The position numbers were made by a program, and so were the translations under genes. Source: Planctomyces sp. SH-PL62 (GTDB lineage: Bacteria > Planctomycetota > Planctomycetia > Isosphaerales > Isosphaeraceae). From it: a DNA stretch of 64,000 nt. The stretch covers positions 17,116-81,115 of the forward strand of contig NZ_CP011276.1 of NCBI RefSeq assembly GCF_001610895.1. The letters run 5' to 3'. The notes beneath the pieces were generated by a model. That model saw only the letters and a program-made list of their open reading frames with translations. It ran no database searches and had not been told where the DNA came from. Positions 39,217-48,400 of the stretch are shown piece after piece (position 1 is the first letter of the stretch; every line of letters starts with the position of its first letter).

Positions 39217-39669
39217 ATGCACCTCGAGCCCGAGGATCAGGAGTACCTCCGAGCCGAGCTCTTGGCGTTCCTCGACCGCCTGGGCGACCCCGAGGCCCGC
39301 CGGCCGTACGACCCGCTGCCGGCCGCCGTCGAGGCGGCCGAGGTCCCCGACGACCTGCTCGAACCGCTGGGTCGGGTGCTCGATCTGAGCCTGAGCAGCG
39401 GTCGCCTGCGGAGGCTGCACGGGCCCGCCGCCGAGATGAGCGCCAATCGGCTCTTCCGGCGCACCCCGCAGGGCCGGGCGATCCGCGAGACGCTCGACGA
39501 GGCCAACCTGGCGCTGACCGGACTCCGGGGCCAGTCGATCCGCTCGATCGACTTCGCCCCCCGATCCCCAGGGACGCTCACGCTGAGCATCGAGACCGAC
39601 CGCTGCCGCGCCCGGTTCGTCGTCGATGCGGCGGGCGTCCGCTGCCAGGGCGTGGAGCTGGACCTCTGA
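39217..39669 (+). CDS. Conserved-looking small protein of unknown function
   Basis: A 150-residue, mostly helical, acidic protein starting MHLEPEDQEYLRAELLAFLD. Its central part is Leu/Arg-rich (LGRVLDLSLSSGRLRRLHGP). Its C-terminal third looks like short beta strands (GTLTLSIETDRCRARFVVDA). No motif I recognise. It lies 59 bases after cysH in the same direction and probably belongs to the same transcript. Codon use matches the neighbours and the opposite-strand frame is worse, so it is likely a real gene. Confidence 0.6.
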   Translation: MHLEPEDQEYLRAELLAFLDRLGDPEARRPYDPLPAAVEAAEVPDDLLEPLGRVLDLSLSSGRLRRLHGPAAEMSANRLFRRTPQGRAIRETLDEANLALTGLRGQSIRSIDFAPRSPGTLTLSIETDRCRARFVVDAAGVRCQGVELDL

Positions 39670-39697
39670 TCTCGGCCACGTCGGCCTCGTCGCCACC

Positions 39698-39711
39698 GTA
39701 ATCAGTATTAC
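39698..39711. promoter_or_regulatory. Operator-like palindrome ahead of the efflux operon
   Basis: GTAATCAGTATTAC has perfect 5-bp arms (GTAAT/ATTAC) around CAGT. It is one of the few AT-rich spots nearby and lies in the 334-base gap before the HlyD-type gene. TetR- and MarR-type regulators of efflux pumps bind such sites, but no regulator gene is adjacent. Confidence 0.35.
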
Positions 39712-40003
39712 TGGCGCAATGAGATCTGATTGCCGATCTATCACAGTACTCGACACCGTCGCCGTCGGCACCGTCACGCGCATTTCGACGGCCTCCCGCC
39801 AGCGACCAGATTTGCCCATCCCGACGGCCCGACACGCGGCGAGGCCCGCGAATCAGGGGCCGATGCCGCGCCCGCAGGTCGATCCCGATCGCCACATCGA
39901 CCCGCCGCGCTCGGAATGTCCGAATTCGAAGTCGCCGCGCATCGACCCCTTGACGGAGAAGGGGGAAACGCGGCGTCGCATCTCAACGACAGGACACTGA
40001 TTC

Positions 40004-41302
40004 ATGCCACGCCTTTGGGCCTCGGGGCGGTCCCGTTTGCTCCTGCTCATGACGACGCTGTCCTTCGGCGGCGCGGCGTCGTACTGGTGGTGGAACACCC
40101 GGACCGACGTGTACACGGACAACGCGTACGTGGTCTGCAACATCACGCCGATCGCCTCCAACGTGACCGGCCAGGTGGTCGCCCTGTTCGTCGACGACAA
40201 CATGATCGTCCAGCCCGGCGACCCGATCGCCCAGATCAACCCGGTGGAGTTCCAGATCGCGGTCGACCAGGCGCTGGCCGGGTACTACCAGGCCGGCCAC
40301 GCCGCCGAGGCCGCCGAGGTGACTACGGACTTCACCACAGACGACCGCAAGTCGCTGCTGGTCGCCGCCCAGGCCAAGCGCGCCGAGTCCGAGCAGATGG
40401 TCGAGGCCGCCCGGGTGGCCGTCCAGACGCACACCCGGCTCCACGAGAAGGAGAAGGAGGTGCTGGCCGCGCTGGAGGCGCAGATGCCGGGCCTGGAGGC
40501 GATGCGGCGGAACGCCCAGTATTACTACGAGCGCTTCAAGAGCCTGGCCGAGAGCGGCGACATCCCCGGCCAGGAGTTCGACAATCGCGACGCCGCCTAC
40601 CGCGCGGCGGTCGCCAAGGTCGAGTCGCTGCACAGCGACATCAAGGGCGCCGAGCGCCAGGTCCTGGCCAGCGAGCTGGAGCTCCAGGAGGCGCGCGTCC
40701 GCCTCGAGCAGAGTCGCAAAGCCCTGGCCAACACCGACGCCACGGTCGGCCGGGCCCAGGCCGAGCAGATGCAGCTCACCGTGGCCGCCGACACGGCCCT
40801 GGCCCTGCGCAACGAGCAGGCGCTGGCGGAGGCCAAGCTGCGGCAGGCCAAGCTCGACCTGAGCAACACGCTGATCCGCGCCCCGAGGGCCGGGGTGATC
40901 GGCCGCCGCACCATCCAGGTCGGCAAGACGGTCGAGGCCAACAAACCCTTCCTCAGCATCGTCCCGCTCGACTTCGACAACCTCTGGATCGTCGCCAACT
41001 TGCGCGAGAATCAGATGCCCGACGTCCGGGTGGGCCAGCCGGTGAAGATCGCGGTCGACGCCGTCTCCGACCGGACGTTCGACGGCTGGGTCGAGAGCGT
41101 GGCGGGCGGGTCGGGGGCGGCCTTCTCGCTGTTCCCGCCGGACAACGCCACGGGCAACTTCGTCCGCGTGGTGCAGCGCCTGCCGGTGCGCATCCGGTTC
41201 GCGCACGAACAGAACGTCGAGAACCGCATACGGCCCGGCATGTCGACTCGGGTGACGATCGACACGACGCGATACGTCCGCAAGGGGGCGCACGAATGGT
41301 GA
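40004..41302 (+). CDS. HlyD/EmrA-type membrane fusion protein
   Basis: A 432-residue periplasmic adaptor of an efflux pump. One N-terminal membrane anchor (LLLLMTTLSFGGAASYWWW, about 12-30) is followed by the first lipoyl half (YTDNAYVVCNITPIASNVTG, then QVVALFVDDNMIVQPGDPI). A long coiled-coil hairpin spans about 100-285 (LHEKEKEVLAALEAQMPGLE through LALRNEQALAEAKLRQAKLD). The second lipoyl half is LIRAPRAGVIGRRTIQVGKT, and a beta-barrel domain near 310-400 completes the fold. DNAYV is the EmrA signature. Its stop overlaps the next start (ATGGTGA). Partners are the TolC-like and MFS proteins of the same operon. Confidence 0.9.
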   Translation: MPRLWASGRSRLLLLMTTLSFGGAASYWWWNTRTDVYTDNAYVVCNITPIASNVTGQVVALFVDDNMIVQPGDPIAQINPVEFQIAVDQALAGYYQAGHAAEAAEVTTDFTTDDRKSLLVAAQAKRAESEQMVEAARVAVQTHTRLHEKEKEVLAALEAQMPGLEAMRRNAQYYYERFKSLAESGDIPGQEFDNRDAAYRAAVAKVESLHSDIKGAERQVLASELELQEARVRLEQSRKALANTDATVGRAQAEQMQLTVAADTALALRNEQALAEAKLRQAKLDLSNTLIRAPRAGVIGRRTIQVGKTVEANKPFLSIVPLDFDNLWIVANLRENQMPDVRVGQPVKIAVDAVSDRTFDGWVESVAGGSGAAFSLFPPDNATGNFVRVVQRLPVRIRFAHEQNVENRIRPGMSTRVTIDTTRYVRKGAHEW

Positions 41303-42972
41303 ACCGTACCCGGGTCCGAGCGGTGGAATCCGCCGCCCCTGAACCGACCCCGAGGTCCCGCCGCCGGCGGCCGGCCTCGATGCTCGCGGCCCTCTTGTTC
41401 CTGGCCGGCGTCCCGAAGGGCCTCCGCGCCCAGGAGCCGCCCGCCGCGCCCGCCGCGCCCGCCGCGGTCGTCGAGCCCCCCGCCGCGACGTCCGGCGAGC
41501 CGGCCCCCCCGCCGGTCCCGTTGCGGCTGGACGACGCCATCCGGCAGAGCCTGGCCAACGTGGAGACGGTGCAGGCCAACGTCGCGGTGCAGACGGCCTC
41601 GGTGGCCCGCTTCGAGGCCTTGAAGGAGTTCGTCCCCCTGATCAACCTCCCCCAGCTGGCGGTGGCCTTCAACCAGCTGGGCGGCCCCGGCAAGATCCTC
41701 ATCCTGCCCGACGTCACCGGCGGTGCCCTTTTGGAAGGGAGCCCCGGGCTCCAGCAGGCGGCGCTCAATCGCGCCAACCTGTACTTCCCACTGGCCCCGT
41801 CCGGCCACATCACGGCGCTGCCGATCGCCGAGGAGGGCGTCCACGCCAAGGTGCTGATGGAGCAGCTGGTCCGGCGCTCGCAGATGATGCTGGCGATCCA
41901 GGGCTATTACCAGGCCAAGCAGATCGACTACGGCATCCGCACCGCCCGGCTGGGCGTCGAGCTGGCGGCCGAGACCCTGGCCCTGACCCGCCGCAAGCTC
42001 AGCCAGGACCAGGCCCACGACGTCGAGGTCACCGAGGCCGCCGTCAGCCAGGACAAGGCCCGCGTCCTGCTCAGCGACCTGGAGAAGGAATCGCGGATCA
42101 CCCGGCGCGAGCTGGCCGTCGTGCTCCATCAAAGCCGACTCCTCGTGCCGCAGCAGGCGGCGGTCGTCCCGATCCAGGCCGACTACGCCTACGGCTTCGA
42201 CCTGGCCGACCCCGACGAAGTCGACCTCCGCTGGATGCCCGACTTCCCCGGCTCGCGCGAGGAGGCCGTCCAGCTCGCCAAGCAGCAGCGGGTGGACGTA
42301 AGGCTCCGCGTGGTGGGCCTGCGGATCGCCCGGCTCCAGCAAAAGCGGAGCGTCCTGGGCCTGCTCGGCGAGGGCCGCCTGCCGGCCGAGCTGGGATTCA
42401 AGAACACGAGCCCCGGCCGGAACGGCGGGATCACCCTGGGCGCGATCTTCGGCTCCACCTACGGCCTGCCGGTCGTCGACATCGGCCTCTGGTCGGGCAT
42501 CCGGGAGGCCCGGCTCGACGTGATCCAGTCGCAGCTCGAGCTGGAGAAGGCCCTGATCGAGGTGGGCGTGGACGCCGGCAACACCTGGGATCGCTGGCAG
42601 CAGCGGATCCGCGAGTGGGAGCTGAGCGAGTCCGAGCTGAAGCTCCAGGAGGAGCTGCTGGAGCGGATCGAGCGGCTGTACGAGCAGAAGCAGGCGATCT
42701 GGGTCGAAGTGCTCGGCGCGCGGGTCAACCTGCTCCGGGCCGACGCCAACCGCTGGACCCAGTGGTACAACCTGCAGCTCGCCCGCTTCAACATCCTCCG
42801 CGCCACGGAGCAACTGCTCGACTACGTGGAGCGGAAGCGGATCACCCGGCTGACGGCCTGGCAGAAGCCGCCGCCGGAGGGGATCCGCGACCGATGGACG
42901 CCCTGGCTGGCGTCGAAGAAGAGCACACGGACGTCGCTCGAGCTGAAGGAGGGGAGCCATGCGAAACGGTAG
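41296..42972 (+). CDS. TolC-family outer-membrane efflux protein
   Basis: A 558-residue outer-membrane channel protein. A twin-arginine-rich but non-Tat leader and signal peptide (SMLAALLFLAGVPKGLRA) precede an Ala/Pro-rich linker. TolC-type helices begin at PLRLDDAIRQSLANVETVQA near 80. The first half (IDYGIRTARLGVELAAETLA near 215) and second half (IREARLDVIQSQLELEKALI near 405) show the duplicated alpha-barrel pattern. The region near 130-180 is larger than in TolC. ATG 41296 overlaps the HlyD gene. It should complete a tripartite pump across the envelope. Confidence 0.85.
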   Translation: MVNRTRVRAVESAAPEPTPRSRRRRPASMLAALLFLAGVPKGLRAQEPPAAPAAPAAVVEPPAATSGEPAPPPVPLRLDDAIRQSLANVETVQANVAVQTASVARFEALKEFVPLINLPQLAVAFNQLGGPGKILILPDVTGGALLEGSPGLQQAALNRANLYFPLAPSGHITALPIAEEGVHAKVLMEQLVRRSQMMLAIQGYYQAKQIDYGIRTARLGVELAAETLALTRRKLSQDQAHDVEVTEAAVSQDKARVLLSDLEKESRITRRELAVVLHQSRLLVPQQAAVVPIQADYAYGFDLADPDEVDLRWMPDFPGSREEAVQLAKQQRVDVRLRVVGLRIARLQQKRSVLGLLGEGRLPAELGFKNTSPGRNGGITLGAIFGSTYGLPVVDIGLWSGIREARLDVIQSQLELEKALIEVGVDAGNTWDRWQQRIREWELSESELKLQEELLERIERLYEQKQAIWVEVLGARVNLLRADANRWTQWYNLQLARFNILRATEQLLDYVERKRITRLTAWQKPPPEGIRDRWTPWLASKKSTRTSLELKEGSHAKR

Positions 42973-44050
42973 GGAGCCGCGCGGGGATCATTCGGGCCGG
43001 GCCGCGGCCCCCGGCGGGCCGAGGCGGGCGAGGCTGCTGGCGGCCGCGGTCGGAGGGGCCTGCGCCCTCGGGCTGGCGGGGCCGGGCGGGGAGTGCGCCG
43101 CGCAGTCGCCGTTCTCCGGGACTCCTGCGCGAAGCGGGGCGTTCACGATCCCCACGTCGCCCTCGCCAGCGTCCCCTTTCTCGCAACCTCCGTCGCCCGG
43201 GAGGCCCACGCGGCCCTTGCCGCCTGGTGTGCCGTCTCCCTTCGCGCGGCCGTCGCCGCTGGGAAGCGACGGACTCCCGGGTCTGCCCGTCGGGACGCCG
43301 GAGTTGCGAGGGCTCCCGCTGCCGCTCGTGGGCGGCGAGGACGAGGACCGTCGGGACGAGCTGCCGCCCCGGCCGGAGGTGGCGCCTGAGCTGTCGGCGG
43401 CGCCGACCGAGCCCGTCCCACGGTCCGCCCCGGTCCTGCTCAGGGCGGGCCTGACCGTGACCCTGCGGGTCTGCCAGTTGCTGCCGAAGGACGGCTTCAG
43501 CCCCGGGGAACGGCTGCTCAATGGCCGGCCCCCGATCCAGCCGGGCGATTGCTTCCTGGCCGAGGTGCTCGACCCGGACCCCCACCACCCGGTCCTGGTG
43601 GGGGGCACGGTGAGGGAGATCACGCCCCCCGGCCGGTTCGGCCGGCCCGGATACGTCAGCATCCAGATGACCCAGCTGGTCCAGGGCTCCGAGGGGAGGA
43701 CCGGCCTGGCCCCCTGGCGGATGGACCTAGCCGACCGCCGCTTCGCCACCCGGATGCGCCGCGCCCTGTTGACGACCCTGCTGGGCCTGGAGGGGGCGGG
43801 GACCGGGGCCAGCATCGGGGCGCAATTCTCGGGCGGCAACATGTCGTTCATCGGCGGGGGGATGGGCGTCGGGGCCCTCGTGGGCCTCGGCTACGCCACC
43901 CTCCAACGCGGCACCGAGGCCAACCTCGAGCCGGGCGACACGTTCCAGATCGTCGTGGGGACTACCGAGTATCGACCGGTCTCCCGCGAATGGCAGACCA
44001 TCCTCTATCCGGCCGCCGACCCGGGCGCCGGGAAGGTGAAAAAACGATGA
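42959..44050 (+). CDS. Secreted protein of unknown function with Pro-rich linker (efflux operon)
   Basis: A 363-residue protein with a signal-like N-terminus (RARLLAAAVGGACALGLAG) and a Pro/Ser-rich stretch from about 50 to 150. A folded C-terminal part follows (VLLRAGLTVTLRVCQLLPKD, then GDCFLAEVLDPD and YVSIQMTQLVQG). Near 275-320 lies a Gly-rich hydrophobic stretch (GAGTGASIGAQFSGGNMSFI) that could be a glycine-zipper membrane segment. The end, LEPGDTFQIVVGTTEYRPVS, resembles a beta domain. I know no family for it. The ATG overlaps the TolC stop and has AAGGAGGGGA upstream. Being inside the pump operon suggests an envelope role. Confidence 0.6.
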   Translation: MRNGREPRGDHSGRAAAPGGPRRARLLAAAVGGACALGLAGPGGECAAQSPFSGTPARSGAFTIPTSPSPASPFSQPPSPGRPTRPLPPGVPSPFARPSPLGSDGLPGLPVGTPELRGLPLPLVGGEDEDRRDELPPRPEVAPELSAAPTEPVPRSAPVLLRAGLTVTLRVCQLLPKDGFSPGERLLNGRPPIQPGDCFLAEVLDPDPHHPVLVGGTVREITPPGRFGRPGYVSIQMTQLVQGSEGRTGLAPWRMDLADRRFATRMRRALLTTLLGLEGAGTGASIGAQFSGGNMSFIGGGMGVGALVGLGYATLQRGTEANLEPGDTFQIVVGTTEYRPVSREWQTILYPAADPGAGKVKKR

Positions 44051-44562
44051 CGGCGGTTCAGATTCGCTGGCGGCTCCTCCTGGCGGCCCTGTCGATCACG
44101 GGCCTCGGCGCAGCAGGGTGTCGGCCTGTGAAGGCCCCGGCGGGCGCGCTTCCGCCGGCTTACACATCCAACCAGATCACCGACCCGGCGCTCGTCGCCG
44201 TCGCCGAAGGGATCAAGACCTGGGGCGCGGCGCAGGTCGACGCCGGCGGTAAGCCGCTGTACAGCCGGGTCGAGGTCCTCTCCCCGGTGCCCATCGTGCA
44301 GCCGTACGGCGTCGGCGTCTTCCAGCAGGAGCTGCGGCTGCCGGTGATCTTCACCACGGGGCCGGGCTGGTCCGGCCATGGCCTCGCGGAGAAGGAGGCC
44401 GCCGTCGCGCTAGCGTTCGAGCATATCTCGGCGGTGCTGAAAGACCTCGAACGCGAGCCGCCCCTCCAGCCGACCCTGACCGTTCAGACCCCGCAAGGCA
44501 TGGAACTCACCTGGATCAACCGTCTCGACCCGAACGGAAAAAACGTGCATGGCGACGACTGA
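44047..44562 (+). CDS. Predicted lipoprotein of unknown function (efflux operon)
   Basis: A 171-residue protein with a classic lipoprotein signal: LLLAALSITGLGAAGC, with Cys at about residue 25. The mature part has two short beta regions (LYSRVEVLSPVPIVQPYGVG, and LTVQTPQGMELTWINRLDPN) and a central helix (EKEAAVALAFEHISAVLKDL). No domain I recognise. It starts inside the stop of the preceding gene (ATGA) and its 3' end overlaps the MFS gene by 14 bases, so all are one transcript. A periplasmic accessory of the pump is the simplest guess. Confidence 0.6.
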   Translation: MTAVQIRWRLLLAALSITGLGAAGCRPVKAPAGALPPAYTSNQITDPALVAVAEGIKTWGAAQVDAGGKPLYSRVEVLSPVPIVQPYGVGVFQQELRLPVIFTTGPGWSGHGLAEKEAAVALAFEHISAVLKDLEREPPLQPTLTVQTPQGMELTWINRLDPNGKNVHGDD

Positions 44563-46201
44563 GGACGGCTGGGAGAACTCCGACGACGTCGGAACAGGCC
44601 GGGAGCCCGGCAGCGGGGCGGCGGGGAGGCCTTCCATGCCGTCCCGGGCCGCGAGCGTCCTGCTGGAGGGCCGACCGCTGGTGGGATTCGTGGCCGTCCT
44701 GCTCACCACGGGCGGCCACACGATGAACCTTCGCGAGTTGGGCGTGAGCCGGGGCTGGGTGGCCGCCGAGGTCTACGTCCTCCAGTCCTGCTACCTCTTC
44801 TGTCTGGCCCTGACGATGCTCGCCTGCCCGACCCTGGGGCGCGGCTGGTCCGCTCGCCGCGTGATGCTGTGGGGACTGGTGCTGGCGATGCTCGGCCCGG
44901 TCCTGAACGTCGTCGAGATCTGGGAGCCCCTGCTGGACTCTCTGGCCGGTCGAGCGCTGGCCGGCGTGGGGGCCGGCATGGTGATCTACTTCGCCCCGAA
45001 CCTGCTCGGCCCCCAATGGGAGGGTCCGCTGGCCTGGTCCGTCATCCTCTGCCCCGTCGTCGGCCCGGGGGTCATCTCGGCCGCCACCATGACGTACGAG
45101 TCCTCGGACTGGCAGCACGGTTTCATATTCGAAGGCGCCATCGCCGCGATCGGCCTGCTGGTGCTGTGGTCGACGGCGGGGACGCCCGAATCCCGCTCGC
45201 GATCGCCCCGGGGATCGCTGGCCTACTTCCCCGGCCTGGTCGTGGCGTCGGCCTCGCTGGTCTACGTTCTGCACTGGGGGCAGCTGCACGGCTGGATGGA
45301 AGGCCCCGATATCACGGCCGCGACGGCCCTCGGCGCCGCTGCCGCGGTCGTCTCGCTCTACCTGGCCTGGCCCCAGCTGGACTGGCGGATCCTGGGCGAG
45401 AACTGGGTCCGGCTGGCCTTGTTCTTCTTCGGCGGCGTCTGCCAGTTCTTCCACGCCTACATCATGAACGTCTACGGCGGGACGATGGTCAACCTCAGCT
45501 CCTGGCAACGCGCCTGGCTGATCTGGCCCTTGCCGATCGGGATCGCCACGTCGCTTTTCGCCGCCGCCCTGCTCATCCCCCACCTGCGCCGGCGACGCGG
45601 CCGCGTGGTCCTGGGGCTGCCGGTGGCGATCGTCGGCCTGCTGCTGCTCTCCGCCGGCCTCGACGCCTGCTATCGGTGCATGATGGAATGGCCCTACTGG
45701 AGCATCCGCGACGTCGTCGACCTGAACTGGTTCTCGGCGCCGGGGCAATGGGAGTTGGCCCCGGGGCGTTTCCTGATGGGGACGGGCATCGGCCTCTTCA
45801 TGGCCGCGATGGACGCGCAGTTCAGCCCCGACCCGGAGCGCGAGGAGGTCGTCCGACCGTTCCTGAACGTCGTCCAGTTCATCGGCGGTGGGATCGCCGC
45901 CGCCGTGCTCATCAATTTCATGATCATCGGCCACAAAGTCCACTACTCTTACTCGGCCGACCGCGACACCATCCAGGCCGAGGAGTTGTCGCAGCGCGGC
46001 GACCTCCTGACCGACGTCCTCCGCCAGGCCGGCCAGGACGCGCCGGAGCAATCATCGCAATTGCTGATGTATCGATTTGTGAACTACGAGGCCGACAACC
46101 TGATGTTCGCGACCATCTTCGCCGCGTTCCTCCTCGCCGCGCTCGTCGTGGTCGGCTTCTTCTCCGGGCTGTGGATCTGGCGCGGGCTGCACCGAACCTG
46201 A
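44549..46201 (+). CDS. MFS transporter, DHA2/EmrB-like
   Basis: A 550-residue inner-membrane drug/proton antiporter with about 14 membrane segments. The first helices hold LVGFVAVLLTTGGHTMNLRE; the motif-C-like stretch is RALAGVGAGMVIYFAPNLLG near 135-155. Late helices include LMFATIFAAFLLAALVVVGF. A 35-residue soluble Ser/Gly-rich N-terminus precedes the first helix. Some classical motifs are weak: motif A reads RGWSARRVML rather than GxLaDrxGrkr. With the HlyD and TolC genes it makes an EmrAB-TolC-type pump. It is the last gene; a hairpin follows. Confidence 0.82.
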   Translation: MATTEDGWENSDDVGTGREPGSGAAGRPSMPSRAASVLLEGRPLVGFVAVLLTTGGHTMNLRELGVSRGWVAAEVYVLQSCYLFCLALTMLACPTLGRGWSARRVMLWGLVLAMLGPVLNVVEIWEPLLDSLAGRALAGVGAGMVIYFAPNLLGPQWEGPLAWSVILCPVVGPGVISAATMTYESSDWQHGFIFEGAIAAIGLLVLWSTAGTPESRSRSPRGSLAYFPGLVVASASLVYVLHWGQLHGWMEGPDITAATALGAAAAVVSLYLAWPQLDWRILGENWVRLALFFFGGVCQFFHAYIMNVYGGTMVNLSSWQRAWLIWPLPIGIATSLFAAALLIPHLRRRRGRVVLGLPVAIVGLLLLSAGLDACYRCMMEWPYWSIRDVVDLNWFSAPGQWELAPGRFLMGTGIGLFMAAMDAQFSPDPEREEVVRPFLNVVQFIGGGIAAAVLINFMIIGHKVHYSYSADRDTIQAEELSQRGDLLTDVLRQAGQDAPEQSSQLLMYRFVNYEADNLMFATIFAAFLLAALVVVGFFSGLWIWRGLHRT

Positions 46202-46206
46202 TCGAG

Positions 46207-46233
46207 GACGCCCCCGCCTGGGCGGGAGGCGTC
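46207..46233. terminator. Bidirectional terminator-like hairpin between convergent genes
   Basis: GACGCC and CCCGC at 46207-46217 pair with GCGGG and GGCGTC at 46223-46233, with one bulged A. It sits exactly between the stop of the MFS gene and the stop of the DUF1080 gene. Confidence 0.5.
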
Positions 46234-46237
46234 GGCG

Positions 46238-46891
46238 TCACTCGCCCAGGGGCGTCAGGACGATGTTGCGGAACTCGATGGGCGCCCCTTCGGACTGGAG
46301 CGAGATCGCTCCTCGGCGCACGCTGCAATTCGTCGCCTCGTTCACCAGATCACCGTTGACCTTCACCCGGATGGTGTCGCCCTTGCAGGTGATTTCCATG
46401 CGGTTCCATTCGCCGACCGGCTTCTCGGAGTCGTCGGTCAGGTTCTTATGGCGGCGATCCTCCTTGCGATTCGCCTCGTCGGGAACGTCGAGTTCGGTGC
46501 CGATGACCCAGAAGTCTCCCGCGTTGTCCTTGGCGAGCTGGACCTCGATCGACTTCGGCCAGACGCCCAGCGCCCGGGGCGTCGAGGTGTGCACGAGCAC
46601 GCCGTTGTTCCCCGACTTCGCCCCCTCCGGCCAGCGCCACTCGACCGACAGGTCGTAGTCGGCGTACTCCTTGTCCGTCTTGAGGTAGCCGACTGGCTTG
46701 CCGGTGCACTTCAGCAGGCCGTCGACGACGCTCCAGGTCCCGGCCGGGTCGACCCCGTCCTGGTCGAACACCGCCGTCCAGCCGGCCAGATCCTTGCCGT
46801 TGAACAGCCGCGTCGGCTCCTGTTGAGCGAGAGCATAGGCCGGGAACGCCAGAGCGGCGAACAGGGCGGCGAAAGTCAGGGCGCGTCTCAT
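46238..46891 (-). CDS. Secreted DUF1080 (3-keto-disaccharide hydrolase-like) protein
   Basis: A 217-residue exported protein with signal peptide TFAALFAALAFPAYALAQQE. The whole mature chain is one DUF1080 domain, a concanavalin-like sandwich: RLFNGKDLAGWTAV near 28, TWSVVDGLLKCTG near 52, LSVEWRWPEGAKSGNNGVLV near 80, VGEWNRMEITCKGDTI near 165 and the closing GAPIEFRNIVL. Members act on glycosides or 3-keto sugars. It is the last gene of a minus-strand set with DUF1552, DUF1592 and GntR genes; the gap to DUF1552 is 140 bases. Confidence 0.88.
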   Translation of the reverse strand: MRRALTFAALFAALAFPAYALAQQEPTRLFNGKDLAGWTAVFDQDGVDPAGTWSVVDGLLKCTGKPVGYLKTDKEYADYDLSVEWRWPEGAKSGNNGVLVHTSTPRALGVWPKSIEVQLAKDNAGDFWVIGTELDVPDEANRKEDRRHKNLTDDSEKPVGEWNRMEITCKGDTIRVKVNGDLVNEATNCSVRRGAISLQSEGAPIEFRNIVLTPLGE

Positions 46892-47031
46892 GGCGGTTTC
46901 CTCGAAGGCGTCGGGAGGGAGAGTCCACGAAGGCTCCTCGACGCCGGGGTCCGACCCGTCGGGTCGCCCCGGCGTCGTGCGCGGATTATAACCGCCGAAT
47001 GCGACGCCCGCACCGCCTCGCCGGACCCACG

Positions 47032-48339
47032 TCAGATCTCGCCGAGTGGCTCGGTCGAGTCGCCGAAGGCGTCGAGGTGGAGGCCGGCCTTGTCGAGCAT
47101 GGAGAGGTACAGGCTGCACATCTTGCGGTTGGGCGACTTGAGGTAGTCGAGCACGCGACCCCCCTGGAGCTTGCCGCCTCCCCCGCCGACGAGGACCACG
47201 GGGAGCTGGGTGGCGTCGTGGGTGCCGCCGGAGAGCATGCTCGAGCAGAGCATGAGCATCGTGTTGTCGAGCGCGGTACGCTCGCCTTCCTGGGTCGCGT
47301 CCAGCTTGCGAGCGATGTAGGCGAGCTGGGCGGTGAAGAGCTGGTTGACCTTCAGCCAGTCGGGGGTGTCGGCGTGCGACAGCAGGTGGTGGATCATGTA
47401 ATCCACGCCGAGCTGGGGGAACCGCAACGAGCTGTGGTCGTTGTTGAGCTTGAGCGTGGTGACGCGGGTGGCGTCGGTCTGGAAGCCGAGGACGAGGATG
47501 TCGCACATCAGCCGCATGTGCTCGCTGATGTCCTGCGGCACGCCGTCGGCCGGGCGGGGGACGTTCGGCTCGGCGAGGGTCGGCTTCCAGCCTTGCAGCT
47601 CGCCGCGCATCCCGGCGCGCTCGATCCGCTGTTCGACCTCGCGGACGGACTCCAGGTACTCGTCGAGCTTGCGGCGGTCGGCCAGGCTGACGTCGCGGCG
47701 GAAGTCGTTCGCGTCGGCGAGCACGGCGTCGAGGACGCTCTGGTCGCCCCGGCGGGCCTCGTCCTTGAACAGGCGGTCGAACGCCAGCGCGGGGAACAGC
47801 TCCAGAGGCGTCGGGCTGGTGGGCGAGCTCCACGAGATGTGGGAGCTGTAGAGCATCGAGTAATTCTTATGCACCGACGGGTTCGCCTGCTCGCAGCCGA
47901 GCACCAGGCTGGGGACCTTGGTGGCCCCGGCGTGGCTCTGGGCGAGGAGCTGGTCGAAGCTCGTGCCCGAGCGGATCTCGCCCCCGGAGGCCAGCGGCGC
48001 GCCCGAGAGCAGGTTTCCGGTCTGCGAGCTGTGGATGTTCCCCTTCAGGGCTTCCTCGTTGTAGAGGCCCTTGATGAAGACCAGCTTCTCGCGGAAGTCG
48101 TGGAGCGGAGCGAGCACCTGGCCCAGCTCCATGTCCTTCCCTTCGCCCTTCGCCCACCACTCCTTGCCGTGGAAGCCGTTGCCGGCGAACAGGACGCCCA
48201 CCCGCACCGGGGCCTCGCTCGCCGGCCGGACCGTCGCCGACTCAAGGCCCCACACGTTGCGCGATTCGAGCCACGGCAGCGACATCGTGACGCCCACGCC
48301 CCGCAGGAACGTGCGACGGGAGAACTGGGGGTTCGGCAT
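47032..48339 (-). CDS. DUF1552 protein with Tat signal
   Basis: A 435-residue exported protein. The leader has a twin-arginine signal (FSRRTFLRGVGVTMSLPWLE). The rest is a single DUF1552 domain: VRVGVLFAGNGFHGKEWW near 45, NLLSGAPLASGGEIRSGTSF near 108, SYS-type block MLYSSHISWSSPTSPTPLEL near 160 and DATQLPVVLVGGGGGKLQGG near the end. It resembles the DUF1501/alkaline phosphatase-like group. DUF1552 genes are almost always paired with DUF1592 genes, as here (61 bases upstream), which suggests joint work in the periplasm, probably redox chemistry on an organic substrate; the reaction is unknown. Confidence 0.88.
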   Translation of the reverse strand: MPNPQFSRRTFLRGVGVTMSLPWLESRNVWGLESATVRPASEAPVRVGVLFAGNGFHGKEWWAKGEGKDMELGQVLAPLHDFREKLVFIKGLYNEEALKGNIHSSQTGNLLSGAPLASGGEIRSGTSFDQLLAQSHAGATKVPSLVLGCEQANPSVHKNYSMLYSSHISWSSPTSPTPLELFPALAFDRLFKDEARRGDQSVLDAVLADANDFRRDVSLADRRKLDEYLESVREVEQRIERAGMRGELQGWKPTLAEPNVPRPADGVPQDISEHMRLMCDILVLGFQTDATRVTTLKLNNDHSSLRFPQLGVDYMIHHLLSHADTPDWLKVNQLFTAQLAYIARKLDATQEGERTALDNTMLMLCSSMLSGGTHDATQLPVVLVGGGGGKLQGGRVLDYLKSPNRKMCSLYLSMLDKAGLHLDAFGDSTEPLGEI

Positions 48340-48400
48340 GGGACACCTCGAAGGTCGGGGAGGAGGATGAAGGAAAGGGCGACGCGTGCGTCGAGGTCGG

